Below, piece by piece: positions 1 through 9,230 of a stretch of DNA of 64,000 bases. The notes beneath the pieces are model-generated. The model saw only the letters and a program-made list of their open reading frames with translations. It was not told the origin of the DNA and made no database searches. The stretch comes from Cognatundibacterium jejuense. GTDB taxonomy: Bacteria; Pseudomonadota; Gammaproteobacteria; Burkholderiales; Burkholderiaceae_D. Both the position numbers and the translations under genes were made by a program. The number at the start of each line of letters is the position of its first letter. The stretch's first letter is position 1. The DNA lies in NCBI RefSeq assembly GCF_014284255.1, contig NZ_JACOFV010000015.1:79411-143410 (forward strand). Reading direction: 5' to 3'.

Positions 1-212
1 ATGTCCCAGCCGATGATGCTGTAGTCACTTTTTAAGATCGCTGCATTCAGGGTTTTTACCGCCAACGGATCTGAAAAATCAATACTGGTACCACCATGCT
101 GGTTGCTTGTGATGAAACCCTGCAACGCAGGGCTGGCTTGTGTTAGCCGGGCAAAGTCGTACTGCCCCTGGTGGCGGTTTTTAGCGTGAAACGGTTGGAC
201 GGTAGTTGGCAT
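1..212 (-). CDS. rlmF: 23S rRNA (adenine1618-N6)-methyltransferase RlmF, N-terminal part
   Basis: The minus strand reads from an ATG at 210-212 without a stop to the left edge, giving about 70 N-terminal residues. The translation contains the segments FHAKNRHQGQYDFARL and DPLAVKTLNAAILK, which match the start of RlmF (YbiN), the SAM-dependent enzyme that methylates A1618 of 23S rRNA. The frame is closed upstream by a TAA a few codons before the ATG, so this is the first possible ATG. No strong Shine-Dalgarno is visible. The catalytic Rossmann domain lies outside the window, so the identification rests on the N-terminus only. Confidence 0.8.
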   Translation of the reverse strand, partial: MPTTVQPFHAKNRHQGQYDFARLTQASPALQGFITSNQHGGTSIDFSDPLAVKTLNAAILKSDYSIIGWD

Positions 213-534
213 TGATAACGATGAAAAGGGAGTGTTTATCAGAGGCGACCTCGGTTCAGGGAGCCACCGCCACACCATTGTAAGCCCAAGCCTGCTTTAT
301 CTTCAGATTCGACTTAATTTTTATGGTTTGCATATGCGTAGAAAAAGCCTTCATTGCATGATTCGTATAAATACGACATTCTATTAGAGCAGGCTTTCTA
401 ATCTGTAACATTTTTTAAACTTTTCATGCCCCAGTCATAAAGTGCTGCGAGACTGCGGCATCCTTATCACAAAACATGGTCATTAACATCATGTTTTTTA
501 TATAACCAATTTTCATTTCTGGAGATGTACGATC
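213..534. promoter_or_regulatory. Divergent intergenic region between rlmF and the phosphoesterase gene
   Basis: This 322-base stretch holds no convincing gene. It must carry the promoters for rlmF (leftward) and the phosphoesterase lipoprotein (rightward). It is AT-rich from about 300 to 420. A GGAGA Shine-Dalgarno at 521-525 sits in front of the ATG at 535. No operator could be assigned with confidence. Confidence 0.45.
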
Positions 535-2979
535 ATGAGACTTCGTTCGATTGCACTAGCTTGCTCTATCCTGGCGATTGCCACGGGTTGCAGCAAAAGT
601 TCTACGCCCGCTGCAGCCTCACCGACAATAGTTAGTGTTAATGGTGTTGCTTCTGCTGGGACACCATTAGTCGGCGTCGTGGTTAGTGCAACCGATGCAA
701 CCGGAGCAATCACAACGTCTACTACAACTGATGCAAGTGGTCGCTACACGCTCAATTTGTCAGGCACCGCACCGTATTTGTTAACTACGCCATATAACGA
801 CGTAGACGGCACACCTGTCGTATTATCTGCAGCGATTAGCCCGACAGTCGCAGCCGGTCAGACCGTGACTGTACAGGCTAATTTGAATCCTTTAACTTCG
901 TTGATTTCCCAACGTGTTTTGGGTAGCGTTCCAACGAGCAGCAATGTTGCCGGTTCCGCGGTCGCGACAATTTCTGCAACGCAGATTACTGCCGCTGAAC
1001 AAGCGTTGAGTACCTTGTTGCAACCGGTTTATACCGCATTAAATATTCCTGCTTCCGAGACAACAGATCCTATCGGTTCTACTGCTTACAAAGCGGGTAG
1101 TGCTGATCCCCTGGACAATTTGTTTAACGTGACTAGTTTCAACGTCCATACTGGTCAAATCAGCGTAGGTACTGATGCGAACAATACGGTATTGAATGTT
1201 CCTGCGACAGGTACTATTTCTACAAGCGTTCCGGCAACTGCAGTGAGTTCAGTGGTTGCATTGGCAAACGGTGCGACGACAACCCCAATTACCAACGTGA
1301 TCGTCGTCATCGGTGAAAACCAGACATTTGACGGTGTTTTCGGCGCTTACTCTGCACCGCAAGGCCAGACAGTGAAAAACTTGCTGTCCCAAGGCATCAT
1401 CAATGCTGATGGCACGCCAGGTCCTAATTTTGCTTTGGCGACGCAAAATCAGGCAGCGAATCTCAGCACCTATAGCATCACGCCGACCCGTACGACAGCG
1501 TACACAAACTTGCCGCAGCCTTTGCAAATTGGTGAATTGGTTCCGACTAAAACTGGTTTAGTGACACAGGGTGGTACACCTGATCCAAAATTCCCGGCTA
1601 ATTTGCCGAATGGACCATTTCAAATCACCAAATACGTTCCTTACGGTGTGACTATGGCCAATCCTATCGGAACGACGACGGGTGATCCAGTGCACCGTTT
1701 CTTCCAGATGTGGCAGCAAACTGGCGGTGACAATTCTAAATTGGATATGTTTACATGGATTTCTAATTCAGTTGGACAGGGCGGCGATACGACTGGCATC
1801 ACGCCAGCGAACCCATCGCAAGGTGGTGAGCTGATGGGCTTCTTCAATATGAATACAGGTGATGCACCTTATTTCAAATTCCTTGCACAGAACTATGCAA
1901 TGAGTGACAACTATCACCAATCGATTCTTGGTGGAACTGGTGCTAACTTCTTTGCAATTGCGACTGCTGACGTACCATACTTTAATGTTGCCGGTGCAGT
2001 TGCCGTGCCGCCAGCTACGCAAATTGAGAATCCTAATCCGCTGTCTGGCACGTCTAACTTCTATACCAGAGACGGCTATAGTGGCGGCTCTTACGTGAAT
2101 TGCTCAGATGCTACCCAGCCTGGCGTTGCACCAATTTTGGCGGCACTTGCTGTCAAAGGTGTAAAGAGTAATTGCGATGCTGGTAAATACTATCTGGTCA
2201 ATAACTATGGTCCGGGCTATGACATGAACGGTAATCCTCAGCCTATTGGTCCAAACAATTACAACTACCCGCCACAGACAGTACCGACAATTGCCGAAGC
2301 GCTTGCAAGTAAAAATGTAACTTGGAAGTGGTACACCGGTGCACGTGACCTGGCCGACGTAACACAAGATGCATTAGCTTTTGGCGTTCCCGCACCGTAT
2401 GCGCAAGTTGTTCAATATAATGCGATTGGCGATCCATTGGTTGCGTCCTCAAACGTGATGACAAATCCTAAGTTGAAGGCAGGTTTGGCAGGGTTGACAA
2501 CTTTCTTCTCCGATCTGAACAGTAATAACTTGCCTAAAGTCTCCTTCGTTGTACCTAAAAATCTGGACAGTGGACACCCAGGCTATTCGGTCGCTGCTAA
2601 ATATGAGTACTTCCTGCAAAATCTGATCGCCCAAGTACAGGCCAATAAAGCTTTGTATGCACACACTGCGATTATCATCACGACCGATGAAGGTGGTGGT
2701 CACTTCGATACTGGTCCTATCCAGAACATTGATTTCTTTGGCGATGGCCCGCGTATTCCGTTCCTGATCGTTTCTCCGTATGCACGTACGAACTATATCG
2801 ATCATACTTACCACGATCATTCTTCAATTTTGAAGTTTATTGAACGCAACTGGAAACTCCAACCTTTGTCAGCACGCAGCCGTGACAATCGTCCAAATCC
2901 AGTCAATACGGCTGCAGATCTGTATCGCCCGGCAAACTCGGCAGCATTGGGTGACCTGACAACGATGTTCAAGTTTTAA
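535..2979 (+). CDS. Secreted phosphoesterase-family lipoprotein (phospholipase C / acid phosphatase-like)
   Basis: An 814-residue protein with a lipoprotein signal peptide: a hydrophobic stretch from residue 5 ending in a lipobox-like ATGC at about 17-20, so it is probably anchored in an outer or inner membrane. Residues about 30-90 look like an Ig-like/carboxypeptidase-regulatory-type domain rich in Thr and Ser. The catalytic phosphoesterase domain starts near residue 253 with NVIVVIGENQTFDGVF, the metal-ligand motif of the phospholipase C/AcpA family. It ends with TDEGGGHFD near 717 and DHSSILKFIERNW near 761, both typical of that family. It would hydrolyse phosphomonoesters or phospholipid head groups in the periplasm or at the surface; the substrate cannot be told from sequence. 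GGAGA precedes the start, and a hairpin terminator follows. Confidence 0.85.
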   Translation: MRLRSIALACSILAIATGCSKSSTPAAASPTIVSVNGVASAGTPLVGVVVSATDATGAITTSTTTDASGRYTLNLSGTAPYLLTTPYNDVDGTPVVLSAAISPTVAAGQTVTVQANLNPLTSLISQRVLGSVPTSSNVAGSAVATISATQITAAEQALSTLLQPVYTALNIPASETTDPIGSTAYKAGSADPLDNLFNVTSFNVHTGQISVGTDANNTVLNVPATGTISTSVPATAVSSVVALANGATTTPITNVIVVIGENQTFDGVFGAYSAPQGQTVKNLLSQGIINADGTPGPNFALATQNQAANLSTYSITPTRTTAYTNLPQPLQIGELVPTKTGLVTQGGTPDPKFPANLPNGPFQITKYVPYGVTMANPIGTTTGDPVHRFFQMWQQTGGDNSKLDMFTWISNSVGQGGDTTGITPANPSQGGELMGFFNMNTGDAPYFKFLAQNYAMSDNYHQSILGGTGANFFAIATADVPYFNVAGAVAVPPATQIENPNPLSGTSNFYTRDGYSGGSYVNCSDATQPGVAPILAALAVKGVKSNCDAGKYYLVNNYGPGYDMNGNPQPIGPNNYNYPPQTVPTIAEALASKNVTWKWYTGARDLADVTQDALAFGVPAPYAQVVQYNAIGDPLVASSNVMTNPKLKAGLAGLTTFFSDLNSNNLPKVSFVVPKNLDSGHPGYSVAAKYEYFLQNLIAQVQANKALYAHTAIIITTDEGGGHFDTGPIQNIDFFGDGPRIPFLIVSPYARTNYIDHTYHDHSSILKFIERNWKLQPLSARSRDNRPNPVNTAADLYRPANSAALGDLTTMFKF

Positions 2980-3000
2980 GTTGTAGCATTGAGTAGCAGC

Positions 3001-3041
3001 GGAGTGAATGCCTGGCATTGACTCCGTTTTTTGCTTTTTAT
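3001..3041 (+). terminator. Rho-independent terminator of the phosphoesterase gene
   Basis: An inverted repeat from GGAGTGAATGCC to GGCATTGACTCC (3001-3025, one mismatch) is followed by a T-rich run. It lies 21 bases after the stop codon of the phosphoesterase gene. Confidence 0.75.
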
Positions 3042-3157
3042 TGAGGCTGTTAAGCGCGAAATATCAGAGATACACTGATTTCACAATAATGGTTTCATTA
3101 AGTAAGTTTAAGCAAGTTGAGCACTCTAAGTATTTTTGATTACGAAGGTAAGTTTGC

Positions 3158-4492
3158 ATGTCTATACGAAGTAAGATTTTTTGTTCAATTTTTCTGTTGG
3201 CGCTGGCTGCTTGCCAGAAGCAAACCGAATCACAGCAAGTGGCAACAAACTCAGCGTCAGTAGCTACGACCCGCGCACAAACTGCGTCAGCATCAACATC
3301 AGCAGTCTCCGCAAGTCAGGTCGCTACGCAACAGAAGAAAAGAATCTGGGTCCAATATCCTGATCCCAACACGCCGCTAAGTCCTGAAGCGAGTTTGGGT
3401 AAACAATTATTCTTCGACGCTACCCTTTCTGCTTCCGGCAAGATGTCGTGTGCGACCTGTCACGAACCTGATCATGCTTACGCTCCATCCAATAATCTGG
3501 CGGTGCAATTAGGCGGTTCTGACATGCAACAGCCGGGTACTCGTGCTGTTCCTTCTCTCCGCTATCTGGCATTTACGCCAAAATTTACTCGGCATTTTTA
3601 TCGCCCTTCAAGTGAAGGTGTAGAGGATGAAGGGCCAACCGGTGGCTTTACGCATGACGGTGCGGTTGATTCATTATCGTTACAAGCGGCGATTCCTATT
3701 CTGGCCGCAAATGAGATGGCGAACTTAACTGCAGGGGGTTTCACAGAACGATTGCGCCAAAGTCCTTCTGCGGCTGCTTTTATTAAGTTGTTTGGCGCGG
3801 ATATGTTGCAACGTCCAGAGCAAGCCTTAGAGCGCGCAGGGGCAGCCCTGGAAGCGTTTCAAATGGAGGACTATAGCTTTCATCCTTACACAAGTAAATA
3901 TGATGCGGCAGTATCCGGTGAGACGCAGTTAAGTGACGCTGAAATGCGAGGCTTCATTGTCTTTAATGATGTACGCAAAGGTAATTGCGCCAAATGCCAC
4001 ACCAATCAGATCGGGCCCGGTGGTCGTCCGGCACAATTTACTGATTTTGAATTTGAAGCAATCGGCGCTCCACGCAATGCCGAGATTCCTGCCAATAAAA
4101 ATCCTGCCTATTTTGATCTTGGTATTTGTGGACCTGCGCGCAAAGATCTCATTAAAGAAACTAACTATTGCGGCATGTTTAAAACACCAACTTTACGTAA
4201 CGTCGCAACACGTCAGGTTTTTTTGCATAATGGTGTTTTTAAAAGTCTCGATGATGTGATTCATTTTTATGCCGAGCGCGATAGCAAACCTGAAAAATGG
4301 TTTCCTAAGTCGCACGGTAAAACCGAACTCTACAATGATCTTCCAAAAAAGTACCGTGAAAATGTCGACCATATCACAGCACCATTTAATCGCAAAAAAA
4401 CCGACGGTCCAGTTATGACGGAAGCCGAAATGCAAGACTTGTTAGCATTTCTGAAAACGCTTGATGATGGTTATCGAAAAGTAGGGCATTAA
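3158..4492 (+). CDS. Dihaem cytochrome c peroxidase / MauG-family lipoprotein
   Basis: A 444-residue protein of the bacterial cytochrome c peroxidase/MauG superfamily. The N-terminus is a lipoprotein signal with lipobox LAAC near residue 16-19, followed by a low-complexity Ser/Thr/Ala/Gln linker. Two c-type haem sites are visible: CATCH at 98-102 and CAKCH at 277-281. The segment FKTPTLRNVATRQVFLHNG near 345 is the conserved region of this family. Members reduce hydrogen peroxide with electrons from small cytochromes, or carry out MauG-type oxidations, in the periplasm. It has its own promoter region (2980-3157) and is convergent with the two-component system that follows. A second family member is encoded at 6952. 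Whether it is a true peroxidase cannot be decided here. Confidence 0.88.
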   Translation: MSIRSKIFCSIFLLALAACQKQTESQQVATNSASVATTRAQTASASTSAVSASQVATQQKKRIWVQYPDPNTPLSPEASLGKQLFFDATLSASGKMSCATCHEPDHAYAPSNNLAVQLGGSDMQQPGTRAVPSLRYLAFTPKFTRHFYRPSSEGVEDEGPTGGFTHDGAVDSLSLQAAIPILAANEMANLTAGGFTERLRQSPSAAAFIKLFGADMLQRPEQALERAGAALEAFQMEDYSFHPYTSKYDAAVSGETQLSDAEMRGFIVFNDVRKGNCAKCHTNQIGPGGRPAQFTDFEFEAIGAPRNAEIPANKNPAYFDLGICGPARKDLIKETNYCGMFKTPTLRNVATRQVFLHNGVFKSLDDVIHFYAERDSKPEKWFPKSHGKTELYNDLPKKYRENVDHITAPFNRKKTDGPVMTEAEMQDLLAFLKTLDDGYRKVGH

Positions 4493-4505
4493 AATAATCT
4501 GGAAT

Positions 4506-5189
4506 TCAAGACGCAGGCATCTCAAAGCGGTAACCAACCCCATATACAGAATTAAGGCAATCTGGTTCTGGCAGTTTGCTTTGAATTTTTTTACGGATAT
4601 TTTTAATGTGAGAATCGATGGTTCTGTCATTGATATCGCGTTGGTCTTCATGGGCAATATCAAGCAAATGCTGGCGTGAAAAAACCCGACTTGGGTGGCT
4701 GACCAGTTCTGACAGCAGGCGGAATTCAACTGGAGTCAGAGCTAATGCGCTGCCGTCGACTAAGATTCTTTGCTCTGCTTTTTCTATATAAAAGCGATTT
4801 TCTGGCGCTGATTTGAGAGTGCTATGGCGTAGATGTATTTTTGCTCGTGCCACTACTTCGCGCGGGCTGAAAGGCTTGCAGACATAGTCATCCGCACCGA
4901 CCTCTAATCCCAATAAACGATCGACTTCCTCGACTCTGGCGGTCAACATAATGATGGGAAGCTGGCTAAATTTTCGGATTTCCTGGCAAACCGAAATGCC
5001 ATCCAATTCGGGTAACATGAGATCAAGCAATAGCAGGTCAGGCGTGCTTCTTCGAACAGATTCGAGTCCTGACCTGCCATCGTGTATCTGTTCGACCAGA
5101 TAACCGCTGGCAATAAAATAATCCTGTAACAGCGCAGCAATTTTTAAATCGTCTTCAATGATTAAAATACGTTGAACTGGATTTCCCAT
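4506..5189 (-). CDS. OmpR-family response regulator (BaeR-like)
   Basis: A 227-residue response regulator with an N-terminal receiver domain (acidic pair D13/D14, phosphoacceptor D56 in LLLLDLMLPELDG, conserved K105 in CKPF) and a C-terminal winged-helix DNA-binding domain with the ending VYGVGYRFE. It is transcribed after the histidine kinase with a 10-base gap, so the two are one operon and a cognate pair. It most resembles BaeR/CreB-type OmpR regulators. Targets are not known; the flanking dihaem cytochrome genes are natural candidates by position only. Confidence 0.92.
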   Translation of the reverse strand: MGNPVQRILIIEDDLKIAALLQDYFIASGYLVEQIHDGRSGLESVRRSTPDLLLLDLMLPELDGISVCQEIRKFSQLPIIMLTARVEEVDRLLGLEVGADDYVCKPFSPREVVARAKIHLRHSTLKSAPENRFYIEKAEQRILVDGSALALTPVEFRLLSELVSHPSRVFSRQHLLDIAHEDQRDINDRTIDSHIKNIRKKIQSKLPEPDCLNSVYGVGYRFEMPAS

Positions 5190-5199
5190 TATTATCTTT

Positions 5200-6669
5200 C
5201 TACTTAATCAAAGGCAGGCGGATTACAATTTTTAAACCACCTATGTCAGAGGGCATGGCGTCAATTTCACCATGATGCGCAGCCACTAAAGCGCGGCATA
5301 TAGATAAGCCAAGACCACTACCACCATGGGCGCGACTGCGTGCCTGATCGACACGGTATAAGCGGTCAAATAGCAAGGCATGGGTATGTGGTGGAACGCC
5401 TGGCGCACTATCTTCGATACCAATTTCAACCAGGTGATGGCTGCTTGTCACGCTGCATCGTAGTTGGCCGGGGCTATTTGTGTAGCGTATGCTATTTTCC
5501 AGCAAATTGCTGATGACTTGCGTCAGGCGAACCACATCTGCGTGAACAAATAATGGTTCATGCGGCAGTATTTTTTGCACGCTGATCTGTGCTTTCTCTA
5601 AACGTAGGGTGTAGCGTTGTATTGCCGAGTTGACTAAATTAACGATATCAATTCTGGCAAACTCGTAGCGCAAATCACCGGCATCGGCGAGTGTCAATTG
5701 GCGTACGTCATCGACCAATTTATTGAGATGAAGGACCTCAGAACGTAGTGATTCCATGGCTTGCGGAGATGAGACACGAACACCATCGATCAATGCTTCT
5801 ATTTCACCAAGAATAACGGTCAATGGTGTTCGCAATTCATGTGAAATATCAGCCAGCATCTGTCGCCGTTGAGTCTCATTTTGCTGTAAAGAGCGTGCCA
5901 TGCTATTAATGTCTTTGGCTAAATCACCGAGTTCATCGCGACTGACAATTTCTACACGCGCTTGAAATTGCCCTTTGGCGATACGCTTAGTGACTTGATG
6001 CAGTGACTTCAATGGTCGTAATAAGTGCCGCGCAAGATATATTGAAAAAATGAGTGCGAATACGATTAAAACCGTGGCTAACCAGATTGTTTGCCGGATT
6101 TGAATACGGACGAAATCGAGCCCATTTGCATTCGAAATATTGCGTAAGGGAGCGAGCCGTAAGCGACCAATAATGTGTTTATCGTAGACTATGCTTTGCC
6201 AACTTCCATCAGGTGCCGTGGCGACATCTTTGGGACCGATAATGACCTTACCTTGTGCATCAATCAGTGACAGCCTTTGCGCGAACCCGGTTGGATCTGG
6301 CGGCGGACGTTGTTCAGGTGGGACTTCTGGCGGTGGAATATTCAATACTTCGCTATCGTCGCGTGGTCTCGGTGGTGGCTGGCGGTGGTTTGGATTGTCA
6401 TTTTCATTTTCGCGATGCGAGCGCAATTGGTCAAGTACATCGCGCATGTTTCTGCGGTCATGATAGAAGCGATCAAAATTACCGTTTTTTCGATAATCTT
6501 CCGCCAACAATTGGCTGAGTTTGTTCAAATCTTGTTGTTCCAGTTCGCTCAGATACGAAATAAAACCGCGCTTTAAATTCTGGCTACTAACCCATGCCAT
6601 TGTTCCTATACATAAAATCACGATAGCAGTGATTGCAATCGCGAGCTTTTTGGCAATGCTTAATTGCAT
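5200..6669 (-). CDS. Membrane sensor histidine kinase (BaeS-like) with proline-rich sensor region
   Basis: A 489-residue kinase with an N-terminal membrane helix (about 9-27), a periplasmic region to about 190, a second helix (about 193-213), a HAMP domain (about 214-265), a DHp domain with phosphoacceptor H277 in ISHELRTP, and a HATPase with N-box (NLLENSIRYT), G1 (IEDSAPGVP), F-box (LFDRLYRVD) and G2 (GGSGLGLSI). Between about residues 85 and 127 the sensor region is very rich in Pro, Arg and Asp, which is unusual. It is the first gene of the kinase-regulator operon. The signal is unknown; BaeS relatives respond to envelope stress. Confidence 0.92.
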   Translation of the reverse strand: MQLSIAKKLAIAITAIVILCIGTMAWVSSQNLKRGFISYLSELEQQDLNKLSQLLAEDYRKNGNFDRFYHDRRNMRDVLDQLRSHRENENDNPNHRQPPPRPRDDSEVLNIPPPEVPPEQRPPPDPTGFAQRLSLIDAQGKVIIGPKDVATAPDGSWQSIVYDKHIIGRLRLAPLRNISNANGLDFVRIQIRQTIWLATVLIVFALIFSIYLARHLLRPLKSLHQVTKRIAKGQFQARVEIVSRDELGDLAKDINSMARSLQQNETQRRQMLADISHELRTPLTVILGEIEALIDGVRVSSPQAMESLRSEVLHLNKLVDDVRQLTLADAGDLRYEFARIDIVNLVNSAIQRYTLRLEKAQISVQKILPHEPLFVHADVVRLTQVISNLLENSIRYTNSPGQLRCSVTSSHHLVEIGIEDSAPGVPPHTHALLFDRLYRVDQARSRAHGGSGLGLSICRALVAAHHGEIDAMPSDIGGLKIVIRLPLIK

Positions 6670-6951
6670 AAAGGAATATATTTAAGTAGTTAAAAAGATT
6701 TTTTATCGTCCACGCTGTGCATGATGGTACATAGTAAATCTTAATTGTGAAGAAAAATAGCAATTAAAATTTTTTTAAAAATAAGTTATTTGGGCCGTAA
6801 AAAGTATGTCAAAAAATTCTCAATAATTCGTTTTTTCTCCATTTTATCTCCATATTTTTGATGCATTGTGGCAAGCATGCGCCTCAATGTGCGCTGCGTA
6901 CTGCATATGAACATGTACGGTTATTTTCACGCGCATAGATGGAGGCTACGA
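6670..6951. promoter_or_regulatory. Divergent promoter region between the sensor kinase and the second dihaem cytochrome
   Basis: An AT-rich region of 282 bases that separates the leftward kinase-regulator operon from the rightward cytochrome gene. It must contain both promoters and is the most likely place for response-regulator binding sites, but no clear direct repeat could be picked out by eye. An in-frame start at 6868 would extend the cytochrome by 28 residues into this region; it was rejected because a perfect GGAGG at 6941-6945 precedes the ATG at 6952. Confidence 0.45.
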
Positions 6952-8487
6952 ATGGACCAGAAAAAACGGAGTTGGAAGTTTGGCAAACAATTATTGACGC
7001 TAAGCTTTCCTATAATGAGTTTAAGTGCCTGTGGCGGCGGAGGTAGCAATAGCACTCAGGCGGCAACAGATACAACGACTGCCATAACCAGTACGTCCGC
7101 ATCAGCCGGTACCACCTCAAACGTGGCGGCTCCCGTACCACAAGCGAATAGTGAAGGTACCGTGCTCACTAGCAGCACCTCTGGCAACATTGATCTCAGT
7201 AATGCATTTTTTCAAGCATTCGGTAATGGTCGTAGCTGTGCCAGCTGTCATCAGGAAAATCAGGCATGGAGTATTCGTCCGGATGTCTTGCAACAGCGTT
7301 TTGCCAATACTAATGGTACCGATCCTATTTTTAATTTAGTTGATGGCGCTACCTCACCGAATGATGTCGTCGCAACGCTGGATCAAAAACGCCTCGCGTA
7401 TAGTATGTTGCTGACCAAAGGCGTGATACGCATTGGTTTGCCAATTCCCAATGGTGCTCAATTTACGTTGACGGCTGTCGATGATCCTTATAATTTTGCC
7501 AGTGCATCTCAGCTTTCTTTGTTCCGTCGACCTTTGCCAACGACGAACTTAAAATTTGAAAGTACGGTGATGTGGGATGGTCGCGAAACGTTCACCAATC
7601 CGCAATCTAATTTATGCATTAAAGACGCTAACCCCGCATCATGTTTTGCGACGGCTGATTCTGATCTGTTGAATCAGGCAAACACCGCCGTGATTACTCA
7701 TGCCCAATCACCGCAAGGATTGACCGCGGCGCAGCAACGCTCGATTGCTAATTTTGAAGAGTCCTTGTTCACCGCGCAACTTACCAGCACGCGTGCCGGT
7801 AGCCTGACTGATGCGGGTGCAAAAGGTGGAGTGGTTGCTTTAGTCGCTGCCAATTATTATTTTGGTATCAACGATATTAGTGCAGGAGATTATCAGACTG
7901 GTGCGGCTTTCAATCAGAATGTAATGACCATGTATAGTACCTGGATCGGTTTAGATGCGCCTACACCGGGTGCGCAAGGTCAGCCTCCTGTAGCGCCGAC
8001 CGCAGTCAATGTGCTGCGAGCATCCATCGCACGCGGTGAGCAAATTTTCAATACTATGCCAATCAACATTGCTGGCGTAGCCGGTTTCAATGGTCAGTTG
8101 CGCGCTTCATTACAACGCGGTACTTGCGCCAGTTGTCACAGCACACCTGCAGTGGGTACGCAATCTGTGCCGCGTCTGTTTAATACCGGGGTAGCTGCAG
8201 CGAATTTGCGTACATCTGATATGCCCTTGTACACGCTTAAAAATACAATAACCGGAGAAGTGATTCAGACGACTGATCCTGGTTTTGCGTTGACAACGGG
8301 ACAGTGGGCTGATATTGGCCGTTTCAAAGTTCCCGCTTTACGGGCTTTGGCTGCACGTGCACCTTATTTTCATAATGGCTCCGCGGCAGATATTCCTGGT
8401 GTGATCCGATTTTATGACAGGCGTTTTAATATTGGTTTTACGCCACAAGAAGTCAATGACCTGACCGAATTTTTGAAAGTACTTTAA
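6952..8487 (+). CDS. Dihaem cytochrome c peroxidase-like lipoprotein
   Basis: A 511-residue protein, counted from the ATG with GGAGG six bases upstream. A lipoprotein signal ends in the lipobox-like LSAC followed by four Gly (about 26-34). A Thr/Ser-rich linker follows. Haem-binding motifs are CASCH at 96-100 and CASCHSTP at 392. The segments VMWDGRE near 204 and FHNGSAADIPGVIRFYDRRF near the C-terminus are typical of cytochrome c peroxidase/MauG relatives, but the protein is longer and more divergent than the one at 3158. A periplasmic peroxidase or oxidase role is likely but the substrate is unknown. It diverges from the two-component operon, which may control it. Confidence 0.82.
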   Translation: MDQKKRSWKFGKQLLTLSFPIMSLSACGGGGSNSTQAATDTTTAITSTSASAGTTSNVAAPVPQANSEGTVLTSSTSGNIDLSNAFFQAFGNGRSCASCHQENQAWSIRPDVLQQRFANTNGTDPIFNLVDGATSPNDVVATLDQKRLAYSMLLTKGVIRIGLPIPNGAQFTLTAVDDPYNFASASQLSLFRRPLPTTNLKFESTVMWDGRETFTNPQSNLCIKDANPASCFATADSDLLNQANTAVITHAQSPQGLTAAQQRSIANFEESLFTAQLTSTRAGSLTDAGAKGGVVALVAANYYFGINDISAGDYQTGAAFNQNVMTMYSTWIGLDAPTPGAQGQPPVAPTAVNVLRASIARGEQIFNTMPINIAGVAGFNGQLRASLQRGTCASCHSTPAVGTQSVPRLFNTGVAAANLRTSDMPLYTLKNTITGEVIQTTDPGFALTTGQWADIGRFKVPALRALAARAPYFHNGSAADIPGVIRFYDRRFNIGFTPQEVNDLTEFLKVL

Positions 8488-8491
8488 TCTT

Positions 8492-8531
8492 AAAAAAAAC
8501 CGGAATTGCGATAATTGCAGTTCCGGTTTTG
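8492..8531. terminator. Bidirectional terminator between the dihaem cytochrome gene and tdk
   Basis: AAAACCGGAA at 8496-8505 pairs with TTCCGGTTTT at 8521-8530, with A/T runs on both sides, between two convergent genes. It can end transcription from either direction. Confidence 0.85.
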
Positions 8532-8549
8532 GAATTTGGTGATTGCAGA

Positions 8550-9101
8550 TTACGCTGAATAAAAACAGCGTCCACAAACATGCTGGTAACGTTCATTGCC
8601 GCCGATATCAATTTGTTCGCCGGACTTCATACGTTTTCCGCTGGTATCAACGCGAATATTCATAGTCGCTTTTTTTCCGCAAGTACAGATATTTTTTAAC
8701 TCTTCTATCGTATCGGATAAAGCTAATAAGTACGTAGAACCTGGAAAAGGTTCGCCCAAAAAATCACTGCGTATGCCATAACAAATCACAGGAACGCCGC
8801 GCACATGTGCGAGTTGATGTAATTGCCTCACCTGTTCTGGCGTCAGAAATTGCGCTTCATCCACCAACACGCAATTGACTTGTGGCGCTTCTTTGAAAAA
8901 ATTAAATTGGCTATCAAAAACTGCTGCCTCGCGTTGTGGACCTAAGCGCGAAGTGACCTTGCCTACGCCATACCGATGATCAATTGCTGCCGTGTATAAA
9001 TGGACACTCTGCCCTTGCTCTTCATAGTTATGTGCAACTTGCAATAGAGCAGTAGATTTACCTGCGTTCATTGCAGAGTATCTGAAGTAAAGCTTGGCCA
9101 C
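8550..9101 (-). CDS. tdk: Thymidine kinase (type II)
   Basis: A 183-residue cytosolic enzyme that phosphorylates thymidine to dTMP in the pyrimidine salvage pathway. It has the P-loop MNAGKST at 11-17, the DEAQF Walker B motif at 81-85, and the zinc-site cysteines C139, C141, C176 and C179 that hold the lasso domain of type II thymidine kinases. Length is normal for the family. It is a single gene, convergent with the cytochrome gene and divergent from the small heat-shock gene. Confidence 0.96.
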   Translation of the reverse strand: MAKLYFRYSAMNAGKSTALLQVAHNYEEQGQSVHLYTAAIDHRYGVGKVTSRLGPQREAAVFDSQFNFFKEAPQVNCVLVDEAQFLTPEQVRQLHQLAHVRGVPVICYGIRSDFLGEPFPGSTYLLALSDTIEELKNICTCGKKATMNIRVDTSGKRMKSGEQIDIGGNERYQHVCGRCFYSA

Positions 9102-9197
9102 GGTTGGGTCCTTAAATTTTTATCGACGGGTGCATATTGTAACGTTATGCCAGAATTTCAAGAGCTTTGATTGCATTAAAAAAAGCAAAAAAAATGT

Positions 9198-9225
9198 CTT
9201 GAAATCGAAAAAAATCACCTTATCT
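9198..9225 (+). promoter_or_regulatory. Sigma32 (RpoH)-type promoter of the small heat-shock gene
   Basis: CTTGAAA at 9198-9204 is an exact match to the sigma32 -35 element. After a 13-base spacer, CCTTATCT at 9218-9225 resembles the -10 consensus CCCCATnT at six of eight positions. It stands about 75 bases ahead of the hsp20 start codon. The rpoH gene is at 36585 in the same window. Confidence 0.75.
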
Positions 9226-9230
9226 TTGAC

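Noticed and set aside
425..455. Possible Pho box upstream of the phosphoesterase gene (AGTCATAAAGT)
   Set aside because: Only one half-site resembles the PhoB consensus and the second repeat is missing, so it is not supported despite the attractive gene function.
6868..6951. In-frame start 28 codons before the second dihaem cytochrome
   Set aside because: The signal peptide would begin too far inside, and a perfect GGAGG precedes the ATG at 6952.
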